Origin: Marinomonas rhizomae
Lineage (GTDB): Bacteria; Pseudomonadota; Gammaproteobacteria; Pseudomonadales; Marinomonadaceae
Direction: 5' to 3'
Length of the DNA stretch: 64,000 bases
Assembly (NCBI RefSeq): GCF_003315485.1
Contig: NZ_QNSE01000006.1
Coordinates: 124,001-188,000, forward strand
Shown: piece by piece, positions 1-8,031 of the stretch
How the letters are laid out: the number at the start of each line of letters is the position of its first letter
How positions within the stretch are numbered: position 1 is the stretch's first letter
Position numbers and translations under genes: made by a program
The notes under the pieces: model-generated
What the model saw: only the letters and a program-made list of their open reading frames with translations
Told to the model about the DNA's origin: nothing
The model's database searches: none

Positions 1-192
1 GCCGTTATTACCCGGACCAGCCATCACTAAAACAGAGTGTTTTGACCATCGCGTCATAATGGCATCCGCCACCGCTTTTCCAGCCGACGCCATTAGCGTA
101 AAAGCGGACTCACCCGCGACAACGGCGGCTTTATCCGCCATGCCCATTTCGTTTGGGGTTAGAAGTAATTGAGTGCTTGCGATCTGAGCCAT
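1..192 (-). CDS. nnr: NAD(P)H-hydrate epimerase / ADP-dependent NAD(P)H-hydrate dehydratase, N-terminal part
   Basis: Only the first 64 codons are present; the gene runs off the left edge. The visible part ends in MAGPGNNG, the start of the GHGNNGGDG-type loop of the YjeF N-terminal epimerase domain, preceded by a helix with TLMASAGKAVADAI as in that family. Nnr repairs hydrated NADH and NADPH in the cytoplasm. The ATG at 192 is preceded by an AGGGGG ribosome binding site. It starts 37 bases after ghrA on the same strand, so the two may be co-transcribed. Whether the C-terminal dehydratase domain is present cannot be seen. Confidence 0.8.
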   Translation of the reverse strand, partial: MAQIASTQLLLTPNEMGMADKAAVVAGESAFTLMASAGKAVADAIMTRWSKHSVLVMAGPGNNG

Positions 193-229
193 GCTTTAGC
201 CCCCTATCTTTTTACATTATTTCTAACAA

Positions 230-1162
230 TCAATAACCCAAGACTTGGTTGATCTGATTGTTGAGTGTTTGCCCGGCAGCAAGTTTCATTGCATTACTCA
301 CTAGCTGATGAATAATTTCAGGTTTCGAGGCATCAGAAGCCACATGAGGTGTAATAAATATGCCTTTGGTTGTCCACAATGGATCGCTAGAAGGTAATGG
401 TTCGACATTAAAAACATCTAACAATGCACCACGCAAGTGCCCTCTGTTGACGGCTCGGATCAAGTCCTTTGTCACTAAGTGAGCACCGCGACCACAATTC
501 ATTAGATACGCACCTTCTGGTAATTGACTCATCAAATCTTCGTTCAAAATCCCCTTGGTATGAACGTTTAATGGCAACATATTCACTAAAACATCAGACT
601 GACTGACCAATGTCTGCAAACCATCAACACCAAAATGACAGTTTACATTAGGTAAAGATTTTTCTGTTCGAGACCAACCAGAAACACGGTAACCGAACTC
701 AGCCAATTGGCTTGCTGCAAACCCACCTAATTCACCTAATCCTAAGATACCCACTCGCATCTCGCCCCTTTTACGCATTGGGTATCTTTGCCAATTCTGT
801 GACGCTTGCTCCATAGCCGCTTTGTCAAAATTACGCTGTACGTTCAAAATACCACACAGAATATATTCAAACATGCCCACTTTTTGACCATCATCGACTA
901 CTCGGCAAACTGGCGCACCAGAAGACAGTAAGTCAGCGCCAATATGATCCACACCTGCCGCCACAGAGTGAATGAGTTCAATATTAGGGTACTGTTGGAG
1001 CAGTTTCTGATCCGGTGACCAACAAGCGGCCAATTTGGCTTTCTCGGCGCCGACATCCCCCGGTAGATATACTTCAACCTCAGGGTAAAGCTCACGACAT
1101 AAGTTGATTAAAGTATTCGAATACGTAGGCGAATTGGTAGCAAATAAAATAGCAACGCTCAT
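230..1162 (-). CDS. ghrA: Glyoxylate/hydroxypyruvate reductase A-like D-2-hydroxyacid dehydrogenase
   Basis: A 310-residue NAD(P)-dependent reductase of 2-oxo acids such as glyoxylate and hydroxypyruvate, cytoplasmic. The Rossmann motif GLGELG lies at about 141-146. The catalytic triad of the D-2-hydroxyacid dehydrogenase family is visible: Arg225 in NCGRGAHL, Glu254 in DVFNVEPLP and His273 in TPHVAS. Length equals that of E. coli GhrA (312). The ATG has a good GAGAG ribosome binding site seven bases upstream. It is divergent from the aminotransferase gene at 1429, sharing a 266-base promoter region, so it might reduce a 2-oxo acid made by that pathway; this link is inference. The true substrate could be another 2-oxo acid. 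Confidence 0.8.
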   Translation of the reverse strand: MSVAILFATNSPTYSNTLINLCRELYPEVEVYLPGDVGAEKAKLAACWSPDQKLLQQYPNIELIHSVAAGVDHIGADLLSSGAPVCRVVDDGQKVGMFEYILCGILNVQRNFDKAAMEQASQNWQRYPMRKRGEMRVGILGLGELGGFAASQLAEFGYRVSGWSRTEKSLPNVNCHFGVDGLQTLVSQSDVLVNMLPLNVHTKGILNEDLMSQLPEGAYLMNCGRGAHLVTKDLIRAVNRGHLRGALLDVFNVEPLPSSDPLWTTKGIFITPHVASDASKPEIIHQLVSNAMKLAAGQTLNNQINQVLGY

Positions 1163-1428
1163 TTATGTTCTCTCTTTTACGTTAGGTCTTCGTAATTAAA
1201 ATTGCTGGGGAAACAGCAATAACACCCAACAAGATACCGCTCGAACGTAGACTTTAAAAGGCGTCTAAACCGATAAAAACACTCAAAAACCACAAACCAA
1301 ATAATATTCCGAATACGCCTCGAATTCGTTATATCTGCCTTGTTCTGACTATCTGACTCGACAGAATACACCGTCTTTTTGAGACTACCATAATAGTCAC
1401 TTTTTAAACGACATATGGCAGATTCATC

Positions 1429-2823
1429 ATGCAAGACGATTCTTTAGTATCGCTAGACAAACAACATTTGATTCACCCCGTTACAAACTATCATGCACAC
1501 GAGCATCGAGGAGCCACCATTCTTAAGTCTGGACAAGGCGCTTATCTAACCGATAGTACAGGAAAGGAACTTCTGGATGCTTTTTCAGGACTTTGGTGTG
1601 TAAATGTTGGTTATGGTCAAGAAAGCATTGTACAAGCCGCCGAAGCACAAATGCGCACACTGCCATATGCGACAGGCTATTTTCACTTTAGTTCTGAACC
1701 TGCCATTAAACTGGCAGCAAAACTGGTCGAGATCACACCAACGTCGTTACAGCATGTGTATTTTACATTAGGTGGTTCTGATGCCGTCGATTCGACTATT
1801 CGATTCATCGTCAATTACTTTAATTCGTTAGGGAAGCCGCAAAAAAAACACTTTATCAGCATAGAGCGAGGCTACCATGGTTCGTCGTCACAAAGTGCGG
1901 GGCTAACGGCGTTACCCGTTTTTCATCGGCACTTTGACCTTCCCTTACCCAATCAACATCGCATTCCTTGTCCATACGCTTACCGTAACGCACAAGACAC
2001 GAGCCCTGAGGCCATCATTGCCGAATCCGTCATGGCATTAAAGAACAAAGTAGAAGAGCTTGGTGTTGACCATGTCGCGGCCTTTTTCTGTGAACCTGTG
2101 ATCGGTTCTGGCGGCGTGATTGTACCTCCTAAAGGCTGGTTAAAAGCCATGCAAGACTGTTGTAATGCCTTGGGGGTACTGTTTGTTGTCGATGAAGTGA
2201 TTACAGGCTTTGGCCGAACAGGTCCTATGTTTGCCAGTCTAGCAGAAGACGTTACGCCAGACTTAATGACAATGGCAAAAGGCCTAACCGCAGGTTATGC
2301 GCCCATGGGTGCCGTCATGATGAGTGATGCCATTTACCAAGGCATTGCCGACGGTTGTGGTCCAGATGCACCAGTCGGTCATGGCTACACCTACTCAGCT
2401 CACCCTGTAAGTGCAACCATTGCACTGGAAGTAATCCGACTCTACGAAGAAGGAGGCCTACTTGCCAACGGGCAAGCAGTAACCTGTCATTTTGAGGCTG
2501 GGTTAACAGCGATGCTTGATCATCCACTTGTAGGGGACGCCCGTAGCCGTGGCTTACTAGGTGCTCTCGAATTGGTCGCAAATAAAAACAAAAAAACACC
2601 TTTTGATCCAGCACTTAAATTGTCTGAACGCGTCTCTACAGCAGCCTATAAACATGGCTTAATCTTCAGAGCATTTGCCGACAATATTCTTGGGTTTGCT
2701 CCTGCACTATGTTACACAAAAGAAGACTTTAATCTCTTATTTGAGCGGTTAAAACGTACCCTTGACGATGTACTCGAACAACCTGAGGTTTTGTCTTACA
2801 TTGAGTCAGCTAAACACCCCTAA
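1429..2823 (+). CDS. Class III PLP-dependent aminotransferase (omega-amino acid/polyamine:pyruvate type)
   Basis: A 464-residue fold-type I aminotransferase resembling beta-alanine- or putrescine-pyruvate transaminases, which move an omega-amino group to pyruvate and yield a semialdehyde. Asp255 in VVDEVITGFGRTG should contact the pyridine nitrogen of PLP. Lys284 in MTMAKGLTAGY should be the Schiff-base lysine. The N-terminal motif SGLWCVNVGYG is typical of this subgroup. The start ATG has no strong Shine-Dalgarno. The next genes, an Lrp regulator, a GabD-like dehydrogenase, an AstE-like hydrolase and an FAD oxidase, fit a route in which the semialdehyde made here is oxidised. The exact amine donor is not readable from sequence. 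Confidence 0.85.
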   Translation: MQDDSLVSLDKQHLIHPVTNYHAHEHRGATILKSGQGAYLTDSTGKELLDAFSGLWCVNVGYGQESIVQAAEAQMRTLPYATGYFHFSSEPAIKLAAKLVEITPTSLQHVYFTLGGSDAVDSTIRFIVNYFNSLGKPQKKHFISIERGYHGSSSQSAGLTALPVFHRHFDLPLPNQHRIPCPYAYRNAQDTSPEAIIAESVMALKNKVEELGVDHVAAFFCEPVIGSGGVIVPPKGWLKAMQDCCNALGVLFVVDEVITGFGRTGPMFASLAEDVTPDLMTMAKGLTAGYAPMGAVMMSDAIYQGIADGCGPDAPVGHGYTYSAHPVSATIALEVIRLYEEGGLLANGQAVTCHFEAGLTAMLDHPLVGDARSRGLLGALELVANKNKKTPFDPALKLSERVSTAAYKHGLIFRAFADNILGFAPALCYTKEDFNLLFERLKRTLDDVLEQPEVLSYIESAKHP

Positions 2824-2843
2824 TTAGCCACCTTATCTTGTCC

Positions 2844-2888
2844 GTAAACATTGTGATGCATCAATAGATGACGCCTCGCAATGTTTAC
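2844..2888. promoter_or_regulatory. Inverted repeat upstream of the Lrp gene, candidate operator
   Basis: GTAAACATTG at 2844-2853 is repeated as its exact reverse complement CAATGTTTAC at 2879-2888. The 25-base spacer contains the perfect palindrome TGATGCATCA (2854-2863). It lies 48 bases before the Lrp-type gene and 21 bases after the aminotransferase. There is no T-run after it, so an operator is likelier than a terminator. Autoregulation by the adjacent Lrp protein is an inference. Confidence 0.4.
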
Positions 2889-2935
2889 TGTTAGTATCAA
2901 GGGAACCTAACTGATTAAAATAACTGGAGATTTTA

Positions 2936-3430
2936 ATGAACGGCGCGCCGAAACTGGATCGACTTGATATTCGTATTCTGAGCCATCTGCAGCGCAACGG
3001 CCGTATTTCCAATGTCAACCTAGCCGACGAGGTTGGTCTCTCTCCTAGCCCTTGTCTCACTAGAGTCAAGCGTCTTGAGAAAGCTGGCTATATCATAGAT
3101 TATGGTGCCCATATTCAATTAGAAAAGCTTGGTACTATCCAACGCGTGTTCACACAAATTACATTAAAGGACCATAGACCAGACCATTTCGCTCAATTCG
3201 AGGCTTACATTCGTAAAGTAGACGAAGTTCAAGAATGTCACCTTGTTAGTGGTGGATTTGACTATCAACTCATTTTTTTAACTCGCAATGTAGTGCATTA
3301 CCAAGAAGTGATGGAAAACTTATTAGACCAAAATATCTTCATAGATAAATACTTCAGCTATATAGTTATCAAATCCCCTATCGTCAAAAAATACTACCCA
3401 ATTGATAACTTATTCAGCCCAGAAGATTGA
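2936..3430 (+). CDS. Lrp/AsnC family transcriptional regulator
   Basis: A 164-residue protein with the usual two-part layout. An N-terminal winged helix-turn-helix starts LDRLDIRILSHLQRNGRISN and has the recognition segment VGLSPSPCLTRVKRLEKAGYI. A C-terminal RAM ligand-binding domain covers about 70-155 and includes ECHLVSGGFDYQLIF. It has a GGAG ribosome binding site ten bases before the ATG. Lying between an aminotransferase and a semialdehyde dehydrogenase, it probably senses the amino acid or amine handled by this cluster and controls both flanks. The family normally forms dimers or octamers and often autoregulates; the inverted repeat just upstream could be its site. Confidence 0.9.
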   Translation: MNGAPKLDRLDIRILSHLQRNGRISNVNLADEVGLSPSPCLTRVKRLEKAGYIIDYGAHIQLEKLGTIQRVFTQITLKDHRPDHFAQFEAYIRKVDEVQECHLVSGGFDYQLIFLTRNVVHYQEVMENLLDQNIFIDKYFSYIVIKSPIVKKYYPIDNLFSPED

Positions 3431-3626
3431 CCTATAGAAACTCCATATTGTGCATAGTTGTCACTATCCGCACATTTTACTAGTCACGGCATAAACTTCT
3501 GAATCCAACCAAAAAAACACTCAATCCTGCGATTTATCCCCGTCATAACAAACGTAATTGTTAGCCCGCTCTCGCTAAAATAGTTATCAATTCTATGATG
3601 ACTGTATTTTAAAAGGCCGCGACTCT

Positions 3627-5108
3627 ATGACTTTGACACTAACTCGACCAGACCTTATCCGTTCCGGTAATTTCATAAACGGCCAGTGGCAAAACAGCAA
3701 AAAAAATGAGCAATACCCTGTTAGCAACCCTGCTAATGGCTTGGTATTTGCTCAAGCAGCAAACAGCACAGCCGACGATGCAAAACTCGCAATAGAGGCG
3801 GCCTACGTAGCATTTGAAGATTGGCGTAACCTACCAGCAAAAGCTCGTTCCCAATGCCTTATTCGTTGGCATAAATTGATCCTAGACAACAGTGAAGACT
3901 TGGCCCGCATTATGTCGTTTGAACAAGGAAAGCCACTTGCTGAGGCCCGCGGTGAAGTTGCTTACGGTGCCTCTTATGTGGATTGGTTCGCGAGCGAAGC
4001 TTTACGAACGTATGGCGACATTATTCCAGAAGCCGTTCAGGGTAAAAAACTCATGGTCGTCAAAGAGCCCGTTGGTGTTGTGGCCGCTATTACCCCATGG
4101 AATTTCCCGCTCGCCATGATCGCTCGTAAAATCGCCCCGGCTCTAGCGGCAGGCTGCACTGTGGTAGCCAAACCAGCTGAAGACACACCACTTACGGCAT
4201 TGGCCTTGGTCGTTTTGGCAGAAGAAGCCGGTATTCCCGCGGGCGTATTAAACATCATCACGTCATCACGTGATCGAGTATCCGATGTGGTAGGGGTTTG
4301 GCTGACAGATTCTCGTGTGCGTAAAATCACCTTCACAGGATCCACCGCCGTCGGGAAGATCCTGGCTCGTGAATCGGCTTCAACACTCAAGCACCTTTCT
4401 TTAGAGCTTGGCGGAAATGCGCCATTCATCGTCTTTGAAGATGCTGATTTAGACGCCGCAGTAGAAGGTTTAATGGCGGCTAAATTCCGTAATGGCGGAC
4501 AAACTTGCGTCTGTCCAAATCGCATTTATGTTCATGACAGTGTCTATGATGCTTTTGCAGATAAATTGACCGAACGAGTATCGTCACTAAAAGTCGGACC
4601 TTGGGACCGAGACGACAGCCAAATAGGCCCGATGATAAACGACCGAGCCATCGACAAAATACAGCAACATGTACAAGACGCCCTACAGCATGGAGCAAAG
4701 CTGCTAACAGGTGGCGAACGCATTCAAAATGCTATTGCCACTGGGCCCAATTATTTTGCCCCAACGGTACTGATCGATGCCAATCACAACATGCAACTAG
4801 CACACGATGAAACCTTTGGCCCTGTCGCACCTTTGTTTCGTTTTCGCTCAGAGCAAGAAGTCATTGAAGCGGCAAATAACACCCCATTTGGCTTAGCTGG
4901 TTATTTTTATTCGAATGACATCAAACGAGTTTGGCGAGTATCAAACAAGATGCAGACCGGTATTGTCGGTATTAATGAAGGTGCCATCGCATCTGAAACA
5001 GCGCCTTTTGGAGGTGTAAAGGAATCAGGTTATGGCCGTGAAGGCTCGCGTTATGGCCTTGATGACTACATGGACACGAAATATCTCTGCCAAGGTAATT
5101 TAAGCTAA
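3627..5108 (+). CDS. gabD: NAD(P)-dependent succinate-semialdehyde dehydrogenase-like aldehyde dehydrogenase
   Basis: A 493-residue aldehyde dehydrogenase closest in look to GabD, which oxidises succinate semialdehyde to succinate. The catalytic residues are visible: Asn159 in ITPWNFP, Glu260 in LELGGNAPF and Cys294 in GGQTCVCPNRI. A second Cys two residues after the catalytic one (TCVCPNR) is typical of the GabD subgroup. It follows the aminotransferase and Lrp genes and precedes the AstE-like hydrolase by 17 bases, so it should oxidise a semialdehyde made in the same pathway. The upstream Shine-Dalgarno is weak. Specificity for succinate, glutarate or another semialdehyde cannot be settled. 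Confidence 0.82.
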   Translation: MTLTLTRPDLIRSGNFINGQWQNSKKNEQYPVSNPANGLVFAQAANSTADDAKLAIEAAYVAFEDWRNLPAKARSQCLIRWHKLILDNSEDLARIMSFEQGKPLAEARGEVAYGASYVDWFASEALRTYGDIIPEAVQGKKLMVVKEPVGVVAAITPWNFPLAMIARKIAPALAAGCTVVAKPAEDTPLTALALVVLAEEAGIPAGVLNIITSSRDRVSDVVGVWLTDSRVRKITFTGSTAVGKILARESASTLKHLSLELGGNAPFIVFEDADLDAAVEGLMAAKFRNGGQTCVCPNRIYVHDSVYDAFADKLTERVSSLKVGPWDRDDSQIGPMINDRAIDKIQQHVQDALQHGAKLLTGGERIQNAIATGPNYFAPTVLIDANHNMQLAHDETFGPVAPLFRFRSEQEVIEAANNTPFGLAGYFYSNDIKRVWRVSNKMQTGIVGINEGAIASETAPFGGVKESGYGREGSRYGLDDYMDTKYLCQGNLS

Positions 5109-5125
5109 TCATGGAGACACGTTTA

Positions 5126-6118
5126 ATGAACAATAAAGAGACTCATTCGACAACGGGCACCTTGCCAGAATACCCAATCGAAATCGATTTCCCAGACATC
5201 ACCCCTTATGCTTCAGGCAATAATGGTATTCCCTATCTATATACTTTTGACAGTGGCGAGACTGGGCCTCATGTGATGATCAATGCCATCACTCATGGCA
5301 ACGAAGTATGCGGAGCGATCGTGGTAAAGGAGCTCATCGACTTAGCCATTAAACCGCGTAAAGGCAGACTTACCCTAGCTTTCGCCAATGTGGCCGCTTA
5401 CCTAAAGTTTGATTCAACCAATCCTGATACATCACGATTTGTTGATCAAGACCTTAATCGCGTTTGGACAAAAGAGATTCTTGATGATCTCAGTCAGAAT
5501 TCCACAGAGTTACAACGAGCTCGTCAATTACGCCCTATCATTGACGAAGTAGATTTCTTGTTAGATTTACATTCAATGCATGAAAAATGCCCACCCCTTT
5601 GTGTGTGTGGCCCACTGGAAAAAGGGCTAGAGCTTGCCCAAGAACAACAATCACCAGCTTGGGTTATTCGCGATGAAGGCCACCCTGAAGGTTGCCGTCT
5701 TCGTGATTATGCTGGATTTGGTGACTCTAGTAGCGCAAAAAATGCCTTACTCGTTGAATGCGGCCAACATTGGGAATCATCAGCCGTGACCGTTGCACGT
5801 GATGTGACAGCGCGTTTTTTGCTGTTACATGGCCTCTTCCAAGACAGTGATTTACCCAGTAGTTGGTTTCAACCACTTGAGCCCAAAATGAACATTGTCA
5901 AAGTGACTGAACCAGTCGTGGCCACCAGCATGAATTTTCGTTTTACCGAGAATTACACCGGTCTCGAAACATTCAGCGAAGCTGGCAGTATTATCGCATG
6001 GCGCGATGGTAAACAAATCACAACCCCTTATGAAAATTGCGTTTTGGTGATGCCGTCGGTTCGTCAGTTGCGACCAGGAGTTACAGTAGTTCGCCTAGGC
6101 GAACTTCAAAGCGCGTAA
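5126..6118 (+). CDS. Succinylglutamate desuccinylase/aspartoacylase family zinc hydrolase
   Basis: An M14-like zinc amidohydrolase of about 330 residues. Zinc-ligand motifs of the AstE/AspA family are visible: ITHGNEVCGA (H-x-x-E) and later DLHSMHE; DLNRVW lies between them. Such enzymes remove an acyl group from an N-acyl amino acid. An in-frame ATG at 5111 exists, but GGAG at 5113-5116 sits nine bases before the ATG at 5126, so the later start is preferred. It is not the ectoine-type DoeB, whose motifs differ. Its place between an aldehyde dehydrogenase and an FAD oxidase suggests it deacylates an imported N-acylated amine or amino acid. Confidence 0.75.
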   Translation: MNNKETHSTTGTLPEYPIEIDFPDITPYASGNNGIPYLYTFDSGETGPHVMINAITHGNEVCGAIVVKELIDLAIKPRKGRLTLAFANVAAYLKFDSTNPDTSRFVDQDLNRVWTKEILDDLSQNSTELQRARQLRPIIDEVDFLLDLHSMHEKCPPLCVCGPLEKGLELAQEQQSPAWVIRDEGHPEGCRLRDYAGFGDSSSAKNALLVECGQHWESSAVTVARDVTARFLLLHGLFQDSDLPSSWFQPLEPKMNIVKVTEPVVATSMNFRFTENYTGLETFSEAGSIIAWRDGKQITTPYENCVLVMPSVRQLRPGVTVVRLGELQSA

Positions 6119-6138
6119 TAATCGGCTAGGAGAACAAG

Positions 6139-7464
6139 ATGCCAGCTCCACTAATGAGTATTTCATCAACACCAGAGTTACCCGAACAGGCCGATGTCGT
6201 TGTTATAGGCGGTGGCATAGTCGGCGTATGTGCCGCATATTTTATAGCGCGCCAAGGCATGACCGTCGCCTTAATCGAAAAAGGCCGCATTGGCGCAGAA
6301 CAATCCAGCCGGAACTGGGGCTGGTGTCGTCAGCAAAATCGCGATGCCCGTGAACTACCGCTTGCAACGAAAAGCCTCGACCTCTGGGAAGAAATAACCG
6401 CCGATATTGGCGAAGATTTGGGGTTTCGTCGCTGCGGCCTGCTGTATTTATCTGACAATCAAACAGAGCTAGACGGCTGGGCCAAATGGCGAGACTTTGC
6501 CAAAGGCGAAGGCGTAACAACGCATATGCTTAGTCCTAGTGAAGCCGCTGATCGCGGTAAAGCTACCAATAAACCATGGCTAGGAGGCGTATTCTCTCCT
6601 TCTGATGGCATAGCCGATCCTTCTAAAGCCGCACCACTAATAGCTAAAGGCGTAATGAAGCACGGCGGAAGTGTTCATCAATTTTGTGCTGCGCGCGGCG
6701 TAGAGACTGAGGCCGGCAAAGTTTCTGGGGTCATAACAGAAAAAGGTGTCATAAAGACGACTCAGGTAGTGATGGCAGGTGGCGCTTGGGCGTCGTCTTT
6801 CTGCAATCAGTTGGACATTCGATTTCCACAGTCTGCAGTGCGCTCATCCATTCTCTCTATCATGCCAGGGGCAACAGACATTCCAGATGCATTGCACACC
6901 TCCGGAGTATCGATCACTAAACGTGGTGACGGTGGCTACACGCTTGCCATTTCAGGCACGGCAAATGTAGATATCACTCTACAGCAGTTGCGCTTTGCAA
7001 CGGATTTTTTACCTATGTTTGCAAAGCGCTGGAAAGCTCTGTCTCCGGGTGGTTTACAAGCTTGGCTTTCTGGCCATGAGACACGAACAAAATGGGCGTT
7101 AGACAAACCAACCCCCATGGAGCGAAATCGAATTCTCGATCCTGAACCTTCCAATAAATTAATTAATGAAACCCTGTCTCGTGCTCGCCGTATGCTTCCT
7201 GGACTAGGACATGTTCCTGTACAAGCATCATGGGCAGGTTATATAGATAGCACGCCAGATGGCGTACCCGTTATTGATCACGCTACAAATGTATCTGGCT
7301 TTATGATTGCTGCTGGTTTTTCGGGTCACGGCTTTGGCATCGGCCCCGGTGCAGGCAAGCTTATCGCGGAAATGATTGCAGGCAAAGAGACCTTTGTAGA
7401 GCACAAGCAATATCAACTTGCTCGATTGCATAAAAGCGTTTGGGGTAAAGTGTCTGAATTTTAA
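6139..7464 (+). CDS. FAD-dependent oxidoreductase, D-amino-acid oxidase (DadA/glycine oxidase) family
   Basis: A 441-residue flavoprotein of the DAO fold. The dinucleotide motif VVVIGGGIVGV lies at about 20-30 and is followed by EKGRIGAEQSSRNWGW, a signature of DadA-like amine oxidases. The C-terminal FAD contact GFSGHGFGIGPGAGKLIAE is intact. Such enzymes oxidatively deaminate a D- or N-substituted amino acid. The ribosome binding site AGGAG lies before the ATG, 20 bases after the hydrolase gene, so the two are surely co-transcribed. A strong terminator follows. Substrate is unknown; the partner hydrolase suggests a released amino acid or secondary amine. Confidence 0.8.
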   Translation: MPAPLMSISSTPELPEQADVVVIGGGIVGVCAAYFIARQGMTVALIEKGRIGAEQSSRNWGWCRQQNRDARELPLATKSLDLWEEITADIGEDLGFRRCGLLYLSDNQTELDGWAKWRDFAKGEGVTTHMLSPSEAADRGKATNKPWLGGVFSPSDGIADPSKAAPLIAKGVMKHGGSVHQFCAARGVETEAGKVSGVITEKGVIKTTQVVMAGGAWASSFCNQLDIRFPQSAVRSSILSIMPGATDIPDALHTSGVSITKRGDGGYTLAISGTANVDITLQQLRFATDFLPMFAKRWKALSPGGLQAWLSGHETRTKWALDKPTPMERNRILDPEPSNKLINETLSRARRMLPGLGHVPVQASWAGYIDSTPDGVPVIDHATNVSGFMIAAGFSGHGFGIGPGAGKLIAEMIAGKETFVEHKQYQLARLHKSVWGKVSEF

Positions 7465-7498
7465 GCTGAAACAATATCCTAAGCCACTCAGAGCAACA

Positions 7499-7539
7499 AA
7501 ACAAAACCCCATGCAGAGACCTGTCATGGGGTTTTGTTT
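7499..7539. terminator. Bidirectional rho-independent terminator
   Basis: ACAAAACCCCATG at 7501-7513 pairs exactly with CATGGGGTTTTGT at 7525-7537, and the outer A/T pairs extend the stem to 7499-7539. T-runs are present on both strands because the arms are rich in A and T at their ends. It separates the plus-strand oxidase gene from the convergent minus-strand AraC/ABC operon. Confidence 0.85.
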
Positions 7540-7577
7540 ATGCTGTTAAAACACTCAAAAGAAAAGTAAAACGCTAG

Positions 7578-7979
7578 CTAAGCCTTACAAAAACGTTCTC
7601 TATATTGACTAGGCGTGATGCCGCACAATCGTTTAAAGTGTTTAGCCAAGTGACTCTGGTCAAAAAAACCTACAGCGCCAGCAATCTCTGTAGGACGCTC
7701 ACCCTGCTCAATCAAGGATTGAGCATTACGAATACGTACTCGACATACGTATTGATAGGGAGAAACACCAACTAATTGACGAAATTGCTTAGCGAGACTG
7801 AAACGGGTCAATCCAACTAAATCGGCTAAAGAATCAAGATTTATAGACTCTTTATAATGTTGTTCTATATGAGCTTTCGCTTGAGCAATTGCCTGGAACG
7901 CAGAGCCATTCTCATGCAAGGATAAACTTTCAATCTGTAACCATTGCTCATTAAAAGACAAACGTGCTTGATTTTCCAT
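7578..7979 (-). CDS. Stand-alone AraC-type DNA-binding domain protein
   Basis: Only 133 residues, about half the usual AraC-family length. Residues 30-130 make a complete double helix-turn-helix domain with SINLDSLADLVGLTRFSLAKQ and the family signature GFFDQSHLAKHFKRLCGITPSQYR. There is no sensor domain. The ATG has a good GAGG ribosome binding site eight bases upstream and lies 52 bases after the ABC ATPase stop. It therefore looks like a functional last gene of the peptide-ABC operon, though it may descend from a truncated regulator. It probably regulates the neighbouring amine genes, perhaps without a ligand or with a partner. Confidence 0.75.
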   Translation of the reverse strand: MENQARLSFNEQWLQIESLSLHENGSAFQAIAQAKAHIEQHYKESINLDSLADLVGLTRFSLAKQFRQLVGVSPYQYVCRVRIRNAQSLIEQGERPTEIAGAVGFFDQSHLAKHFKRLCGITPSQYRERFCKA

Positions 7980-8031
7980 CCGTCATACCTCACCGCTTTA
8001 TAAATCAACAAGGATTCACTTTGATACATTG

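Noticed and set aside
1177..1434. 85-codon minus-strand frame between ghrA and the aminotransferase gene
   Set aside because: It fills the divergent promoter region, overlaps the aminotransferase start and resembles no family.
4037..4525. 162-codon minus-strand frame inside gabD
   Set aside because: Antisense shadow of a well-conserved aldehyde dehydrogenase coding region.
5126..6118. Reading the hydrolase, dehydrogenase, aminotransferase and Lrp genes as an ectoine degradation (doe) operon
   Set aside because: The hydrolase motifs differ from DoeB and no DoeA-type ectoine hydrolase gene is present; an FAD oxidase stands in its place.
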